Below, one piece after another: positions 16,471 through 25,580 of a stretch of 64,000 nucleotides of DNA (within the stretch, counting starts at the first letter, position 1; every line of letters begins with the position of its first letter). The DNA comes from Bacteriovoracaceae bacterium (GTDB lineage: Bacteria; Bdellovibrionota; Bacteriovoracia; Bacteriovoracales; Bacteriovoracaceae): assembly GCA_018649885.1 (NCBI GenBank), contig JABIHA010000138.1, forward strand, positions 1 to 64,000, in the 5' to 3' direction. Position numbers and translations under genes: made by a program. The notes beneath the pieces are model-generated. The model worked only from the letters and a program-made list of their open reading frames with translations. It ran no database searches and was not told where the DNA came from.

Positions 16471-17447
16471 TTTTAGAAGTTGAAGATCTAAAAAAATACT
16501 ATCCTATTAAGTCAGGACTATTACTCCGGCACACAGGAGATGTAAAGGCCCTGGACGGGGTTAGCTTTACTCTTGAGCGCGGTAAAACACTAGGAATTGT
16601 AGGAGAAAGTGGTTGTGGTAAATCAACCCTTGGAAAAGCAATTATTCGTCTCTATGAGCCCACTTCAGGTATTGTCAAATTTGAAGGACAAGACTTTTTA
16701 AATCTTAAGGGTGTTGATCTTCGAAATTCTAGGCGAGATATTCAAATGATTTTTCAAGATCCATTTGCCTCACTGGATCCCAGGATGACTGTGGCCAATA
16801 TATTGAATGAACCACTCGAAATCCACCAAATCGGAACGCCTAGTGAGAGAAAAGAAAAAGTTGACCAACTGATGCGCATTGTAGGTCTTAAAAGAGAGCA
16901 TCTAAACCGCTATCCCCACGAATTTTCAGGTGGGCAAAGACAAAGAATAAGCATTGCAAGGTGCTTGGCACTTAACCCCAAGCTGATTGTAGCTGATGAG
17001 CCAGTTTCGGCGTTAGATGTTTCTATCCAAGCACAAGTTTTAAATTTATTAAAAAAGATTCAAAAAGATTTTAACATCTCTTTTGTCTTCATATCTCATG
17101 ACCTTTCTGTCGTAGAGCATATGTGTGATGAAGTGGCCGTGATGTATCTTGGAAAAATTGTCGAGAAGGCGCCACGTGATGAGCTTTTTAATAATCCAGC
17201 ACATCCTTATACTAAGGCCCTACTCAAGGCGATCCCAATAGCGGGCAGGGGAAAAAGAGAAAATAGGGAGCTACTTAGTGGGGATGTCCCCTCACCTATT
17301 GATCCCCCATCAGGCTGTGCCTTTCACCCCAGGTGTCCTAAGGGCCAACCCAGCTGTAGTATTGAAACACCCAAGCTAGAAAATTACCAAAATAACCCCC
17401 AACATCAGCTAAGCTGTCCACCTGTGCATTCGGAGAAAAGTATATGA
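16467..17447 (+). CDS. oppF: Oligopeptide ABC transporter ATPase OppF
   Basis: 326 residues with Walker A GESGCGKS, signature FSGGQRQR, Walker B IVADEPV and FISHDLSVVEHM. Near the N-terminus KKYYPIKSGLL is typical of OppF/DppF, and the C-terminal Opp_C region carries GCAFHPRCPKG. It pairs with OppD as the second ATPase. The start is TTG at 16467, overlapping the oppD stop by 4 bp, and the stop overlaps the oppA ATG by 4 bp. This tight coupling argues for a single mRNA D-F-A-B-C. The order, with ATPases first, differs from the classical ABCDF order. Confidence 0.93.
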   Translation: MILEVEDLKKYYPIKSGLLLRHTGDVKALDGVSFTLERGKTLGIVGESGCGKSTLGKAIIRLYEPTSGIVKFEGQDFLNLKGVDLRNSRRDIQMIFQDPFASLDPRMTVANILNEPLEIHQIGTPSERKEKVDQLMRIVGLKREHLNRYPHEFSGGQRQRISIARCLALNPKLIVADEPVSALDVSIQAQVLNLLKKIQKDFNISFVFISHDLSVVEHMCDEVAVMYLGKIVEKAPRDELFNNPAHPYTKALLKAIPIAGRGKRENRELLSGDVPSPIDPPSGCAFHPRCPKGQPSCSIETPKLENYQNNPQHQLSCPPVHSEKSI

Positions 17448-19132
17448 AAAACTATCTTTTAATTTTGCTAATGATGTTTCCACTTTTATCGCATTCTGCA
17501 ATTAGTAGGAAACCAAGCAACAATGTCTTAAAAATTGGCATGACACAAGAATTTGAGAATATGAACCCAATCATCAAACAAATGATGGCCACTTCCTATA
17601 TTTATGAAATGGTGGGAAGGACACTTGTTGTCCTAGACGAGAAGGGTAAATGGATCCCTCAACTTGTAAAAAAATACCCAACCCTTGAAAATGGCCTGGC
17701 CAAAATGTACACCGAAAAAGGTGTCAAAAAAATCAAGGTCCAGTGGGAGATGAAGGATCTTGCCAGCTGGGGAGATGGAACCCCAGTGACAGGGTATGAT
17801 GTAGAATTTTCTCACAAGATTGCTCTTAGTAAAAATATCTCTGTAGGAGAAACTGAAGTTTACGCTCAGGTAGAGAAAATTATTGTTGATAAAAAAAATC
17901 CCAAAAAGTTTACTTTTATTTACGAGAAGGCCAAGTGGAGTTTTAATCAACTGGCCACATTTCAAATCGTGCCAAAGCATCTTGAATCTGCTGTTTTTGA
18001 TAAATTTGGAAAAGATAAAGAAGGTTATTCGAAAAACTCTATTTATTCAGTGAATCCAACTCACCCAGGTCTTTATAATGGTCCTTATAAAATACAAGAA
18101 ATAAAACTGGGAAGCCATGTTACACTTGTTCCCAACCCCACTTTTTACGGTAAGGCCCCTAAAATTCAAAAAATTATTCTCAAATTAATTCCCAACACGG
18201 GAACTCTTGAGGCCAACTTGAGGTCTGGAAATATTGATATGATCTCAATATTGGGACTTACTCTAGACCAGGCAATTTCACTTGATAAAAAACTTAAAAA
18301 AGAAAAATCTAGTCACCGCGTGAACTTTAAGCAAGGTCTCATTTATGAGCACATTGATCTTCAGCTATCGAATCCTATCTTGAAAGATATTAATGTGAGA
18401 AAAGCATTGGTTCACTCGATTAATAGGCAAAAATTAACTCAAGCTCTTTTTGAAGGAAAGCAAACTCCTGCTCTTCATAATGTGGCTCCCATCGATACAT
18501 GGTTTACCAAAGATCCTAAAAAAGTTGTTGTCTACAAATATTCCAGAAGGAAGGCCAAGAAACTTTTAGATAAGGCCGGCTGGAAAATGGGAAAAGATGG
18601 GTATCGTCATAAAGATGGTAAGAAGTTAGGTTTTCAACTTATGACAACATCAGGCAACAAACTCAGAGAGCTTGTTGAAGTCTACCTTCAAGAAGAATGG
18701 AAAAAAATTGGTGTGGAAATTAGCATTAAAAACGAGCCTCCCAGAGTTTACTTTGGTGAAACAGTCAAAAAATCAAAGTTTCCAGCAATGGCGATGTTTG
18801 CATGGATTTCTTCTCCAGAAAATACTCCTAGATCAACTTTTCACTCTAAAAGTATTCCCACTGATAAAAATGGCTACAGTGGACAAAATGCTCCTAGATG
18901 GAAAAACAAGAGCGTTGATAAACTAATTGATGAAATTGATGTGACATTTGATTCAGATAAGAGAAAAGAGCTTGTCCATAAAGTTCTTTATCACTATACA
19001 AATGAAGTTCCTGTTATCCCTCTTTACTATAGATCAGATATTTCTGTGACTCCCAAAAATTTGGTGGGCTACAAACTTACAGGACACCAATTTAGCTCAG
19101 GAAACCATGTTGAAGGCTGGGAGCTGAAGTAG
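17444..19132 (+). CDS. oppA: Peptide-binding protein, SBP family 5 (OppA-like)
   Basis: 562 residues. A Sec signal (about 1-19, ending SHSA) exports it to the periplasm; there is no lipobox Cys. Family-5 landmarks are present: LASWGDGTPVTGYDVEFSHK near residue 103, HPGLYNGPYKI near 206, DINVRKALVHSINRQKL near 313 and YHYTNEVPVIPLYYRSD near the end. It captures peptides and delivers them to OppBC. The chain is unusually Lys-rich. Being coupled to the ATPase genes and followed by the permeases, it is the importer's dedicated receptor. Confidence 0.92.
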   Translation: MKNYLLILLMMFPLLSHSAISRKPSNNVLKIGMTQEFENMNPIIKQMMATSYIYEMVGRTLVVLDEKGKWIPQLVKKYPTLENGLAKMYTEKGVKKIKVQWEMKDLASWGDGTPVTGYDVEFSHKIALSKNISVGETEVYAQVEKIIVDKKNPKKFTFIYEKAKWSFNQLATFQIVPKHLESAVFDKFGKDKEGYSKNSIYSVNPTHPGLYNGPYKIQEIKLGSHVTLVPNPTFYGKAPKIQKIILKLIPNTGTLEANLRSGNIDMISILGLTLDQAISLDKKLKKEKSSHRVNFKQGLIYEHIDLQLSNPILKDINVRKALVHSINRQKLTQALFEGKQTPALHNVAPIDTWFTKDPKKVVVYKYSRRKAKKLLDKAGWKMGKDGYRHKDGKKLGFQLMTTSGNKLRELVEVYLQEEWKKIGVEISIKNEPPRVYFGETVKKSKFPAMAMFAWISSPENTPRSTFHSKSIPTDKNGYSGQNAPRWKNKSVDKLIDEIDVTFDSDKRKELVHKVLYHYTNEVPVIPLYYRSDISVTPKNLVGYKLTGHQFSSGNHVEGWELK

Positions 19133-19161
19133 AATTGGACCACCCAGTTTAGGAGAGATTT

Positions 19162-20133
19162 GTGGGAAATTATATAACCAGGCGATTATTTCAGATGGTA
19201 TTAGTCCTGATACTTCTGTCTTTTGTTTGTTATGGATTGATGAGTTTGATGCCAGGTGACCCACTTGATATCATGATTAGCTCTAATCCAAAAATAACTA
19301 GCGAAGATATCGTAAGACTCAAGGCCGTTTATGGCCTTGATCAACCGATGTATATGAGATACTGGGCCTGGCTCACAGATATCCTTTCAGGGGATTTTGG
19401 TTACTCTAGAACTTACAAGGTCCCAACGACCACGATTTTAGTGCCAAGACTTTTTAATACCTTCGTCCTAACCATGACTGCTTTGATTCTCTCTTTAATG
19501 ATATCCATTCCCATTGGAATAATTTCTGCTTTAAAAAAGGGATCCAAATTTGATTACTTCACAAATCTTTTGGCCTTTGCTGGGATTTCTATCCCCTCAT
19601 TCTTTTTAGCAATCATTTTAATTATCATTTTTGCCGTTTGGCTTGAATGGTTCCCTGCCGGAGGCACAGAGTCAGTGGGAGAAGCCTCTTTAACAGGGAT
19701 GGCCTATGCTAAAGATCGAATACACTATCTGGTTTTGCCAGTGGTATCCCTCATGGTACTTCAAATAGGAACCTTTGTTCGCTATACAAGATCTGCCATG
19801 ATGGAAGTATTGGGACAAGATTATATTCGAACTGCAAGAGCAAAGGGGATTAAACAAAACAAAATTGTTTACCTTCACGCTCTGAAAAATGCACTGATTC
19901 CTCTTATTACTGTCATATCGATTAGCTTTTCTTTCATTTTCTCAGGAGCAATTATCACAGAGACGATTTTTGCCTATCAAGGTGTGGGACGGCTGGTATA
20001 TGACTCTATTATGGGAAATGACTACAACGTGGCGATGATCGCCTTTATTATATCAATCGCAATGGTGCTGATTATGAATTTGGTAGCTGATATTTTGTAT
20101 GCAGTAGTTGACCCAAGAATAAGTTATAAGTAG
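19162..20133 (+). CDS. oppB: Peptide ABC transporter permease OppB
   Basis: 323 residues, about six transmembrane helices. The N-terminal YITRRLFQMVLVLILLSFV and the conserved MPGDPLD segment (residues 30-36) are standard for OppB/DppB. The EAA coupling loop is RTARAKGIKQNKIVYLHALK near residue 220. The start is GTG at 19162 with AGGAGAGAT just upstream. It pairs with OppC to form the translocation path in the inner membrane. Spacing of 29 bp from oppA and 10 bp to oppC keeps it in the operon. Confidence 0.93.
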   Translation: MGNYITRRLFQMVLVLILLSFVCYGLMSLMPGDPLDIMISSNPKITSEDIVRLKAVYGLDQPMYMRYWAWLTDILSGDFGYSRTYKVPTTTILVPRLFNTFVLTMTALILSLMISIPIGIISALKKGSKFDYFTNLLAFAGISIPSFFLAIILIIIFAVWLEWFPAGGTESVGEASLTGMAYAKDRIHYLVLPVVSLMVLQIGTFVRYTRSAMMEVLGQDYIRTARAKGIKQNKIVYLHALKNALIPLITVISISFSFIFSGAIITETIFAYQGVGRLVYDSIMGNDYNVAMIAFIISIAMVLIMNLVADILYAVVDPRISYK

Positions 20134-20143
20134 GGAGAGAGAA

Positions 20144-21379
20144 TTGTCGACCGAGGTGTTAAATTCAGCGCAAATGAATAGGATCAAAGATTCTAAGGAT
20201 AGTAGCGCAACTGACTCCAAATCAATGTCTCAAATTGTGTTCTCACAATTTATAGAGCATAAGTTTGCTCTTGCAGGACTTTTTACTATCACGGTTTTTA
20301 TGTTGATTGGGATTTTTGCACCTGTGATTTCAGGGCTGACTGGACTTGACCCCAATGTCCAAGACGTTTTTAATCGCTACAAGCCAGCTCTTTCAACCAT
20401 CTCATATAGCTCTGATCGTATGGACTATGAAATGGAGAAACTATCTGATCAAAATCCACTAATTAGTGACAAAATTAAAACCTACTTGCAGTCTGCTGGG
20501 CCTGCCATAAACTCTGAAGTCGATTTTAGTCTCTCCACCGATGAGTTTTTAGTGGATCTCAATGGACTTTTAAATGAAGAGCCAGAAATCTTAGAAAAAT
20601 TTAAAACTCTTAAAAATCCTGAGATTCAAAGACTATTGAAATTGAGAGAAAGTTTTAAAACAACTCATCTTCTGGGAACTGATGAACTCGGTAGAGACGT
20701 TTTGATTAGGCTTGTTTATGGAACGAGAGTTTCCATAGGAGTGGGTCTCTTAGTGGCCTTTGCTAGTGCCATTATTGGACTTTTTATTGGCTCTCTTGCC
20801 GGATACTATGGCGGGGTTATCGATACTCTTTTAATGCGAGTGACTGATTCTCTTTTGAGCCTTCCCCTACTTCCTGTACTGATAATCTTTGCGGCAGTAG
20901 ACCTTAAAAAAGTACCACTACTAAACTTCTTTGAAGGAAGTGAACAAGAGAGCGTTTTTAAACTCATTGCAATTCTTTGTCTCTTTTCTTGGATGACAGT
21001 GGCAAGACTTGTGAGGGGAAGTATTCTATCCATTAAAGAGCAAGAATTTATTCAAGCAGCAAAAACTCTGGGTGCTCGTGATCATATCATTATTATCAAG
21101 CACATCATCCCCAATGTCATCGCCCCACTTCTTGTGAGTGTGACTCTCAATATAGGAAATTCTATACTATCAGAGGCAGCACTTGGCTTTCTGGGGCTGG
21201 GAATTCAACCTCCTATTCCCAGTTGGGGAAATATGCTCAACAACGCTCAAGAGCTAATCTATCGTGCTCCACTGCTGGCGATCTTGCCAGGATTTTTGAT
21301 CCTAGTGGTAGTTATCTCATTTAATTTCTTTGGTGATGGGTTGCAAGACGCCGTTGATCCTAAATCAATTAGAAGATAG
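20144..21379 (+). CDS. oppC: Peptide ABC transporter permease OppC, enlarged loop
   Basis: 411 residues, about 100 longer than ordinary OppC. TM1 lies at about 43-62; the conserved HLLGTDELGRDVL does not appear until 175-187, leaving a periplasmic loop of about 112 residues where about 50 is usual. The extra part (about 85-170) is acidic and helical. The permease core, with EAA loop AAKTLGARDHIIIIKHIIPN, and the DGLQDAVDPK ending are normal. The start TTG at 20144 has GGGAGAGAG immediately upstream. It ends the operon and converges on a minus-strand gene 9 bp away. Confidence 0.92.
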   Translation: MSTEVLNSAQMNRIKDSKDSSATDSKSMSQIVFSQFIEHKFALAGLFTITVFMLIGIFAPVISGLTGLDPNVQDVFNRYKPALSTISYSSDRMDYEMEKLSDQNPLISDKIKTYLQSAGPAINSEVDFSLSTDEFLVDLNGLLNEEPEILEKFKTLKNPEIQRLLKLRESFKTTHLLGTDELGRDVLIRLVYGTRVSIGVGLLVAFASAIIGLFIGSLAGYYGGVIDTLLMRVTDSLLSLPLLPVLIIFAAVDLKKVPLLNFFEGSEQESVFKLIAILCLFSWMTVARLVRGSILSIKEQEFIQAAKTLGARDHIIIIKHIIPNVIAPLLVSVTLNIGNSILSEAALGFLGLGIQPPIPSWGNMLNNAQELIYRAPLLAILPGFLILVVVISFNFFGDGLQDAVDPKSIRR

Positions 21380-21388
21380 AGCAGAAAC

Positions 21389-21862
21389 TTATTTTAACCC
21401 ACTGGACTTTAGTGCCATCTCTATTAGATCTTTTGCTAGGAAATATCCATTTGGTGGTTTTTGTTTGCGACACTTTCCGGGATGAATACAAGATTTGACA
21501 GGCTTTGATAGTGGCAGTTGAATATCCCACTTCTTCTTTTTATTCACCCAAAGATCCAATTTCCCAAATGTCACTGAAGGGCTTGGGAAGTAAGACATGG
21601 GATCTCTTAGTGTAAGTACATCAGTGTGTTTTTTAGAAAAATCTAGACAGATCTTTTGATCAAGCTGCTCTTTAAATTCTTTCCCTGTTTCTTTAACTGT
21701 TAGCTGACATTTCTTCTTAGTTGATTTGAGCTTGACTTCAACCAAAGGCCATCTCTTTTTTCCACTTAGTTTTAGTTCAACCTTAAATTTTGCAGACTCA
21801 TTACCTGCATAGATCGAGAAGGTGAACATAAAAGAAAGTAATACAATCGCTATTCTGGACAT
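21389..21862 (-). CDS. Secreted basic protein of unknown function
   Basis: 157 residues from ATG 21862, which is preceded by an excellent AGGAGGG site inside the end of the upstream gene. Residues 1-20 form a signal peptide (IVLLSFMFTFSIYAG). The mature protein is Lys-rich with four Cys (KKKCQL, QKICLDF, SCIHPGKC). It reads like a small beta-rich domain. The gene overlaps the stop of the upstream metalloprotease-like gene by 13 bp, so the two are co-transcribed, and it may be an accessory or inhibitor of that protein. That role is inferred from linkage only. Confidence 0.6.
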   Translation of the reverse strand: MSRIAIVLLSFMFTFSIYAGNESAKFKVELKLSGKKRWPLVEVKLKSTKKKCQLTVKETGKEFKEQLDQKICLDFSKKHTDVLTLRDPMSYFPSPSVTFGKLDLWVNKKKKWDIQLPLSKPVKSCIHPGKCRKQKPPNGYFLAKDLIEMALKSSGLK

Positions 21863-23118
21863 AAGTAGTGCCCTCCTAGTTTTTTCTTTAGTTCTGGAAC
21901 TGTATTCAAAAGACACTCAAAAGTATCGACAGCATATGGATGAGATGAATCTCTCATTCTATTACAAGTATCCCATGGATGAACATCGCTTATATTTTCT
22001 GCACTCATTATGGCAAAGGCATCGGCCCATGCCTCTTCTAGGTAGGCTCCGGAATAAAAGGGGTCGCAAGTGGTGCTGGAGTAATTAATAACGCTGTAGA
22101 TGCATTCCAGAAAATTGTTATTAAATCCTGTGTCACTATAGAGCCTATCAAAAAAATCATAGCTAGATTGATAGTGGTAAGAGTAACCATACTTTGCTAG
22201 ATTTTGAAATTGTGATCTCGCCTGAAGAACTTTTTTCTTAACTTTTTTCTTTTTACTATTAAAATTTGAATAAAGCTGTAGTTTGATTCTTGAGCAGGCA
22301 TGAGAAAATTCGTGTCTCATGAGACTGTCTGTAGTCTCCCAATAGGTGTTGCCACTTTCTCTCCAAACATAGGGTGAGATTCGAACATGGCCTGAAATGA
22401 TATCCCATTGCTTTTTTAGTTTTCCAATTTTCTTTCGACCATTTTTTCGAAAAGTTTTTTGTATATCATCCATTATTTGGTGTTCTTCAAAATCAAAATC
22501 GAATTGTGGACCTTCAGTGCACTCATCCCCAAGACTTTTATTATCTCTTGCCTCTTCATCCAAGCAAAATCTGATTTCAACCTTTTTGATGGCCTCAAGA
22601 CACTTTTTATCTTCTTCACAGCAATTAACTTCCCAGGTAGAGCGCTTGGCCTGTATGTCTTCAAGTTGTGCAATTTGCTCTTCAGCTGTTGATCGCACAT
22701 ATCCGCTTTCTTCTTCAAACTCTTCTTCTGAAGCCGGGACAAAATTAACATCATATCTATTAGCTTCAACCATGGTGCAACTATCCATATTTTGCCAAGT
22801 AAAACCATTTGTTTCCCATAGCTCTTTACAAAATGGGACAAGCTCATCAGATAGTGCGTCTTTGGGGTATTTTGAAAGCTCGCTACATTCAAAAGTGATT
22901 GGCTCCACCTTTATTGGAATGGCCAAGTTTTCTCCACTGGCAGGACAGCTACTTTTTATAGAGGTTGCACTACTTAGGTATCGAGAAATCCTAGTTAGCT
23001 CCCTGGCACCATGCCTTGAACGGTACTCAGTCCTGATTTTTTTTTGACTAGTATTGTGTGCCTGCAAAGTAGCAGCACCTAGTAGTAAAAAGAAAAATGT
23101 AAGCGCTCTAATACTCAC
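21850..23118 (-). CDS. Secreted HExxH zincin-like protein
   Basis: 422 residues with a signal peptide ending LQA at about residue 20. MRHEFSHAC (HExxH at 269-273) is the likely zinc and catalytic motif, and EEAWADAFA (361-369) may supply the third ligand downstream. About a dozen Cys in the first 200 residues, including a CC pair, suggest a disulphide-bonded pro- or binding region. I know no exact family, so peptidase activity is inferred. It overlaps the small secreted protein gene downstream and faces the large lipoprotein gene across a 194-bp divergent gap. Confidence 0.75.
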   Translation of the reverse strand: MSIRALTFFFLLLGAATLQAHNTSQKKIRTEYRSRHGARELTRISRYLSSATSIKSSCPASGENLAIPIKVEPITFECSELSKYPKDALSDELVPFCKELWETNGFTWQNMDSCTMVEANRYDVNFVPASEEEFEEESGYVRSTAEEQIAQLEDIQAKRSTWEVNCCEEDKKCLEAIKKVEIRFCLDEEARDNKSLGDECTEGPQFDFDFEEHQIMDDIQKTFRKNGRKKIGKLKKQWDIISGHVRISPYVWRESGNTYWETTDSLMRHEFSHACSRIKLQLYSNFNSKKKKVKKKVLQARSQFQNLAKYGYSYHYQSSYDFFDRLYSDTGFNNNFLECIYSVINYSSTTCDPFYSGAYLEEAWADAFAIMSAENISDVHPWDTCNRMRDSSHPYAVDTFECLLNTVPELKKKLGGHYLCPE

Positions 23119-23208
23119 TAACTCGCCCGGTTCAATCTCTTCTCCATATCGAAATATCCGACGATGATAGTGAGTTTAAGATGGTGAAATCTATTAAAGG
23201 GAAATATT

Positions 23209-23226
23209 CACCCGGTTAACCGAGTG
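23209..23226. promoter_or_regulatory. Near-perfect palindrome in divergent promoter region
   Basis: CACCCGGTTAACCGAGTG is symmetric at 16 of 18 positions around GTTAAC. It lies midway between the divergent starts at 23118 (minus) and 23313 (plus). A related half-site CCCGGTT occurs at 23126-23132, just upstream of the minus gene. This resembles an operator shared by both genes. No regulator is identified. Confidence 0.4.
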
Positions 23227-23312
23227 TTTGGGTCGACCAATGCTGTTTCTTGCCACTTTGGGCCAGCTAGGATTCAATATAGTATTAAAGATTTTTATTT
23301 TCTGGGGGCACT

Positions 23313-25580
23313 TTGAAAAGGGTATTCTGCATTGCCTTAGGCTGTTTTATGCTCTTTTCCTGCGGGAAAGACAAGAGCAGTGTTTCTACTCACGTCAATG
23401 TGAAATTTGGCGCGGCCAATGTCACTAGCGGCGGCGGTGTTATCGTTAAAACCGAAGATTCTGGGGGGGCCGGTAACACCTACATCCTAGATGGAACCAA
23501 CTCTGCTGAAAGCATTAACCTCGATTCTGGAGACTGGAGTTTTACAGTTTTTGCATGGTCGGGCACAACTCCTCTGAGTGGTGAAGCATACTGTGGTTCT
23601 GCATCTGCCTTTTTAGAAAATCCAACTGAGACAGTGGATATTTCAGCAAGTGTGGCCGAGTGTAATAATACTGGCTACTCCCAAATCCTTGACGGGGCAG
23701 GCAAGTTCCCTAACCTCAACATGCAGTCTTGCATGAATATGACCAATATTGTTGATTGGGATGATACTTGTGAATTTCCCATTGAAGACAAAGGAGAGGT
23801 TCAAAGTGTTCGCTTTGAAATTGTTGGTGCCAACGGCTCTATAACCTCAGCTTGTTATGGAAATACTGGCTCAGGTAATGATACTAGCTATACAGATAGT
23901 ATCATTGAAGGGATTGATGTCAGGATCCCCTTTGGCAATACAGGTGGCATAAATCTCTACACAGTAATTCATACCTACGCTGATACAACTTGCACAGCTG
24001 CTTATGAGTTGCTCTCTGGAGAATTTCCAAGTGGGTTCCATGCTGGAGAGCTTTTTGGGATAGAAACATATGCAGCTAGCTCAACCTCTATAACCACTAT
24101 CACTTTTGCTGACACTCTTTCGGGTGTGGGCTCAATGGCCTTTACAGCTGAAGTTCCCATGCTACATTGTGTGAGTGGAGGTACTGGTTTGCCTACCCCC
24201 TGTTTTACTGATTACGATCTAGGTGTTTCATACGATAGCGCTGACTATGATTTATATATGTCTTTTAATGGCGTAGGAGCCTGGCATTCAGATGAATCTA
24301 CTAATGCAGGAGACACATCATACGATTTGGGGACAGCTATAGTTAACCCTGATGCTTGTGTTGTAGACAGTTGGACAGGTTTCTCAGTGACTCCTACTTG
24401 TACCTGTAATGGCAATGCTGGTGACTCAATAGGAAGTGTTGTTGGTTGCTCAATAGATGTCCCTACAGAGGCATCAAATTTTGTGGGTGATGGTTCCAAT
24501 TTTAGTATTGATTTTCGCCTTTCTGATGATTCAGGCTCCACTTGGACTTCTTATAGTAAAACGGTCTATGTTTATTATATAAATGTTGAGGCCAATCGAT
24601 ATGGAAAAAATGCCTGGGGTAATCAGCTGGGGAGCGCTTCAGGTATCAACCCTGAAGGCTATTCTTCGTATTCAGAATATAAGCATCGAGGATTTATAGG
24701 AGACATGCAGGAGGTTTTAGGGCCCGATCTTGTATCAGGACTTTTGTACCTGGAAGGAATTAGCAGTTGCACTAGTATTCCCGCTTCAGGGACAGTTTCT
24801 GGCTCGAAAGATTTTAACATGGCCTTAGCTTCCTACACTATGACCTTTGGCACTTCCTCTGACACCTTTCCCTCTGGGGGAATTGGGGGAAATATCACCT
24901 CAGGTGTGACCCTTGATAAGAAAATTGGAGTGAGCTACGTGCTGTCAACTGGAGAGAGTGAGACTTCTTATTGGTGGCTCAACTGCGCCAGTAATGTGGG
25001 GAAGTATGTCGCTTATGAGTATAAGCCTAGCACTGCCTCTAATAACTATAGTTATATAATTTATGACAACAATAGTTTTGCGACAAGTGGAAAGGCCTTT
25101 GAAAGCTACGGTGTTGAGTATTCTTCTACTTCCGAGTATGAATATAATTTCGGAAAAGCAGTAAGATTAAACGATGCCGAGCTGACAATGTACAGTATAG
25201 TAGCAGGTTTATATTCAACTGAAGAGTATGTCACAAGGACGCTCACTGATATAAGTGCTGCTGGTAAAATGAACGCCCAAAATACATTTTCATATAATTA
25301 CGCGGCTGCCTTCAATGACACGACTACAGACTTTGTAGCTGATCCAGATGGAGCGGGAAGTAACTGGTATGCCACAGCTGCCTGCGTTGACCCGTCAACC
25401 TATGCGACTTTAACAGGCTGTAATACCCCTCCCGTAGCAGTTAACTCTGATTTATTTGCAGGCAATATTACTCCTGCCTATGTAGTAAAACTAGTTAAAG
25501 AGGATGATTGTATAGGTGTAAGCACCCCAACTAAAAGTCAGTTGCATTGTGATGTAGAGAGTTTGTTCAATTCTCAATAA
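23313..25580 (+). CDS. Large lipoprotein of unknown function
   Basis: 755 residues from a TTG start with GGGGGC upstream. The signal ends in lipobox LFSC at residue 17, so it is lipid-anchored in the envelope. The mature protein is rich in Ser, Thr, Gly, Tyr and Asp with about 20 Cys, low in Lys, and strand-forming, the composition of a surface-exposed adhesin-like or matrix protein. Short similar segments such as SNFVGDGSNFSIDFRLSDD suggest Ig-like beta units. I recognise no catalytic motif. It converges with the next gene and shares 14 bp at the ends. Large low-Lys surface lipoproteins are common in Bdellovibrio relatives. Confidence 0.7.
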   Translation: MKRVFCIALGCFMLFSCGKDKSSVSTHVNVKFGAANVTSGGGVIVKTEDSGGAGNTYILDGTNSAESINLDSGDWSFTVFAWSGTTPLSGEAYCGSASAFLENPTETVDISASVAECNNTGYSQILDGAGKFPNLNMQSCMNMTNIVDWDDTCEFPIEDKGEVQSVRFEIVGANGSITSACYGNTGSGNDTSYTDSIIEGIDVRIPFGNTGGINLYTVIHTYADTTCTAAYELLSGEFPSGFHAGELFGIETYAASSTSITTITFADTLSGVGSMAFTAEVPMLHCVSGGTGLPTPCFTDYDLGVSYDSADYDLYMSFNGVGAWHSDESTNAGDTSYDLGTAIVNPDACVVDSWTGFSVTPTCTCNGNAGDSIGSVVGCSIDVPTEASNFVGDGSNFSIDFRLSDDSGSTWTSYSKTVYVYYINVEANRYGKNAWGNQLGSASGINPEGYSSYSEYKHRGFIGDMQEVLGPDLVSGLLYLEGISSCTSIPASGTVSGSKDFNMALASYTMTFGTSSDTFPSGGIGGNITSGVTLDKKIGVSYVLSTGESETSYWWLNCASNVGKYVAYEYKPSTASNNYSYIIYDNNSFATSGKAFESYGVEYSSTSEYEYNFGKAVRLNDAELTMYSIVAGLYSTEEYVTRTLTDISAAGKMNAQNTFSYNYAAAFNDTTTDFVADPDGAGSNWYATAACVDPSTYATLTGCNTPPVAVNSDLFAGNITPAYVVKLVKEDDCIGVSTPTKSQLHCDVESLFNSQ

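Noticed and set aside
22397-23047. 216-codon plus-strand frame opposite the zincin gene
   Set aside because: Ser-rich shadow of a well-supported gene with signal peptide and HExxH motif on the other strand.
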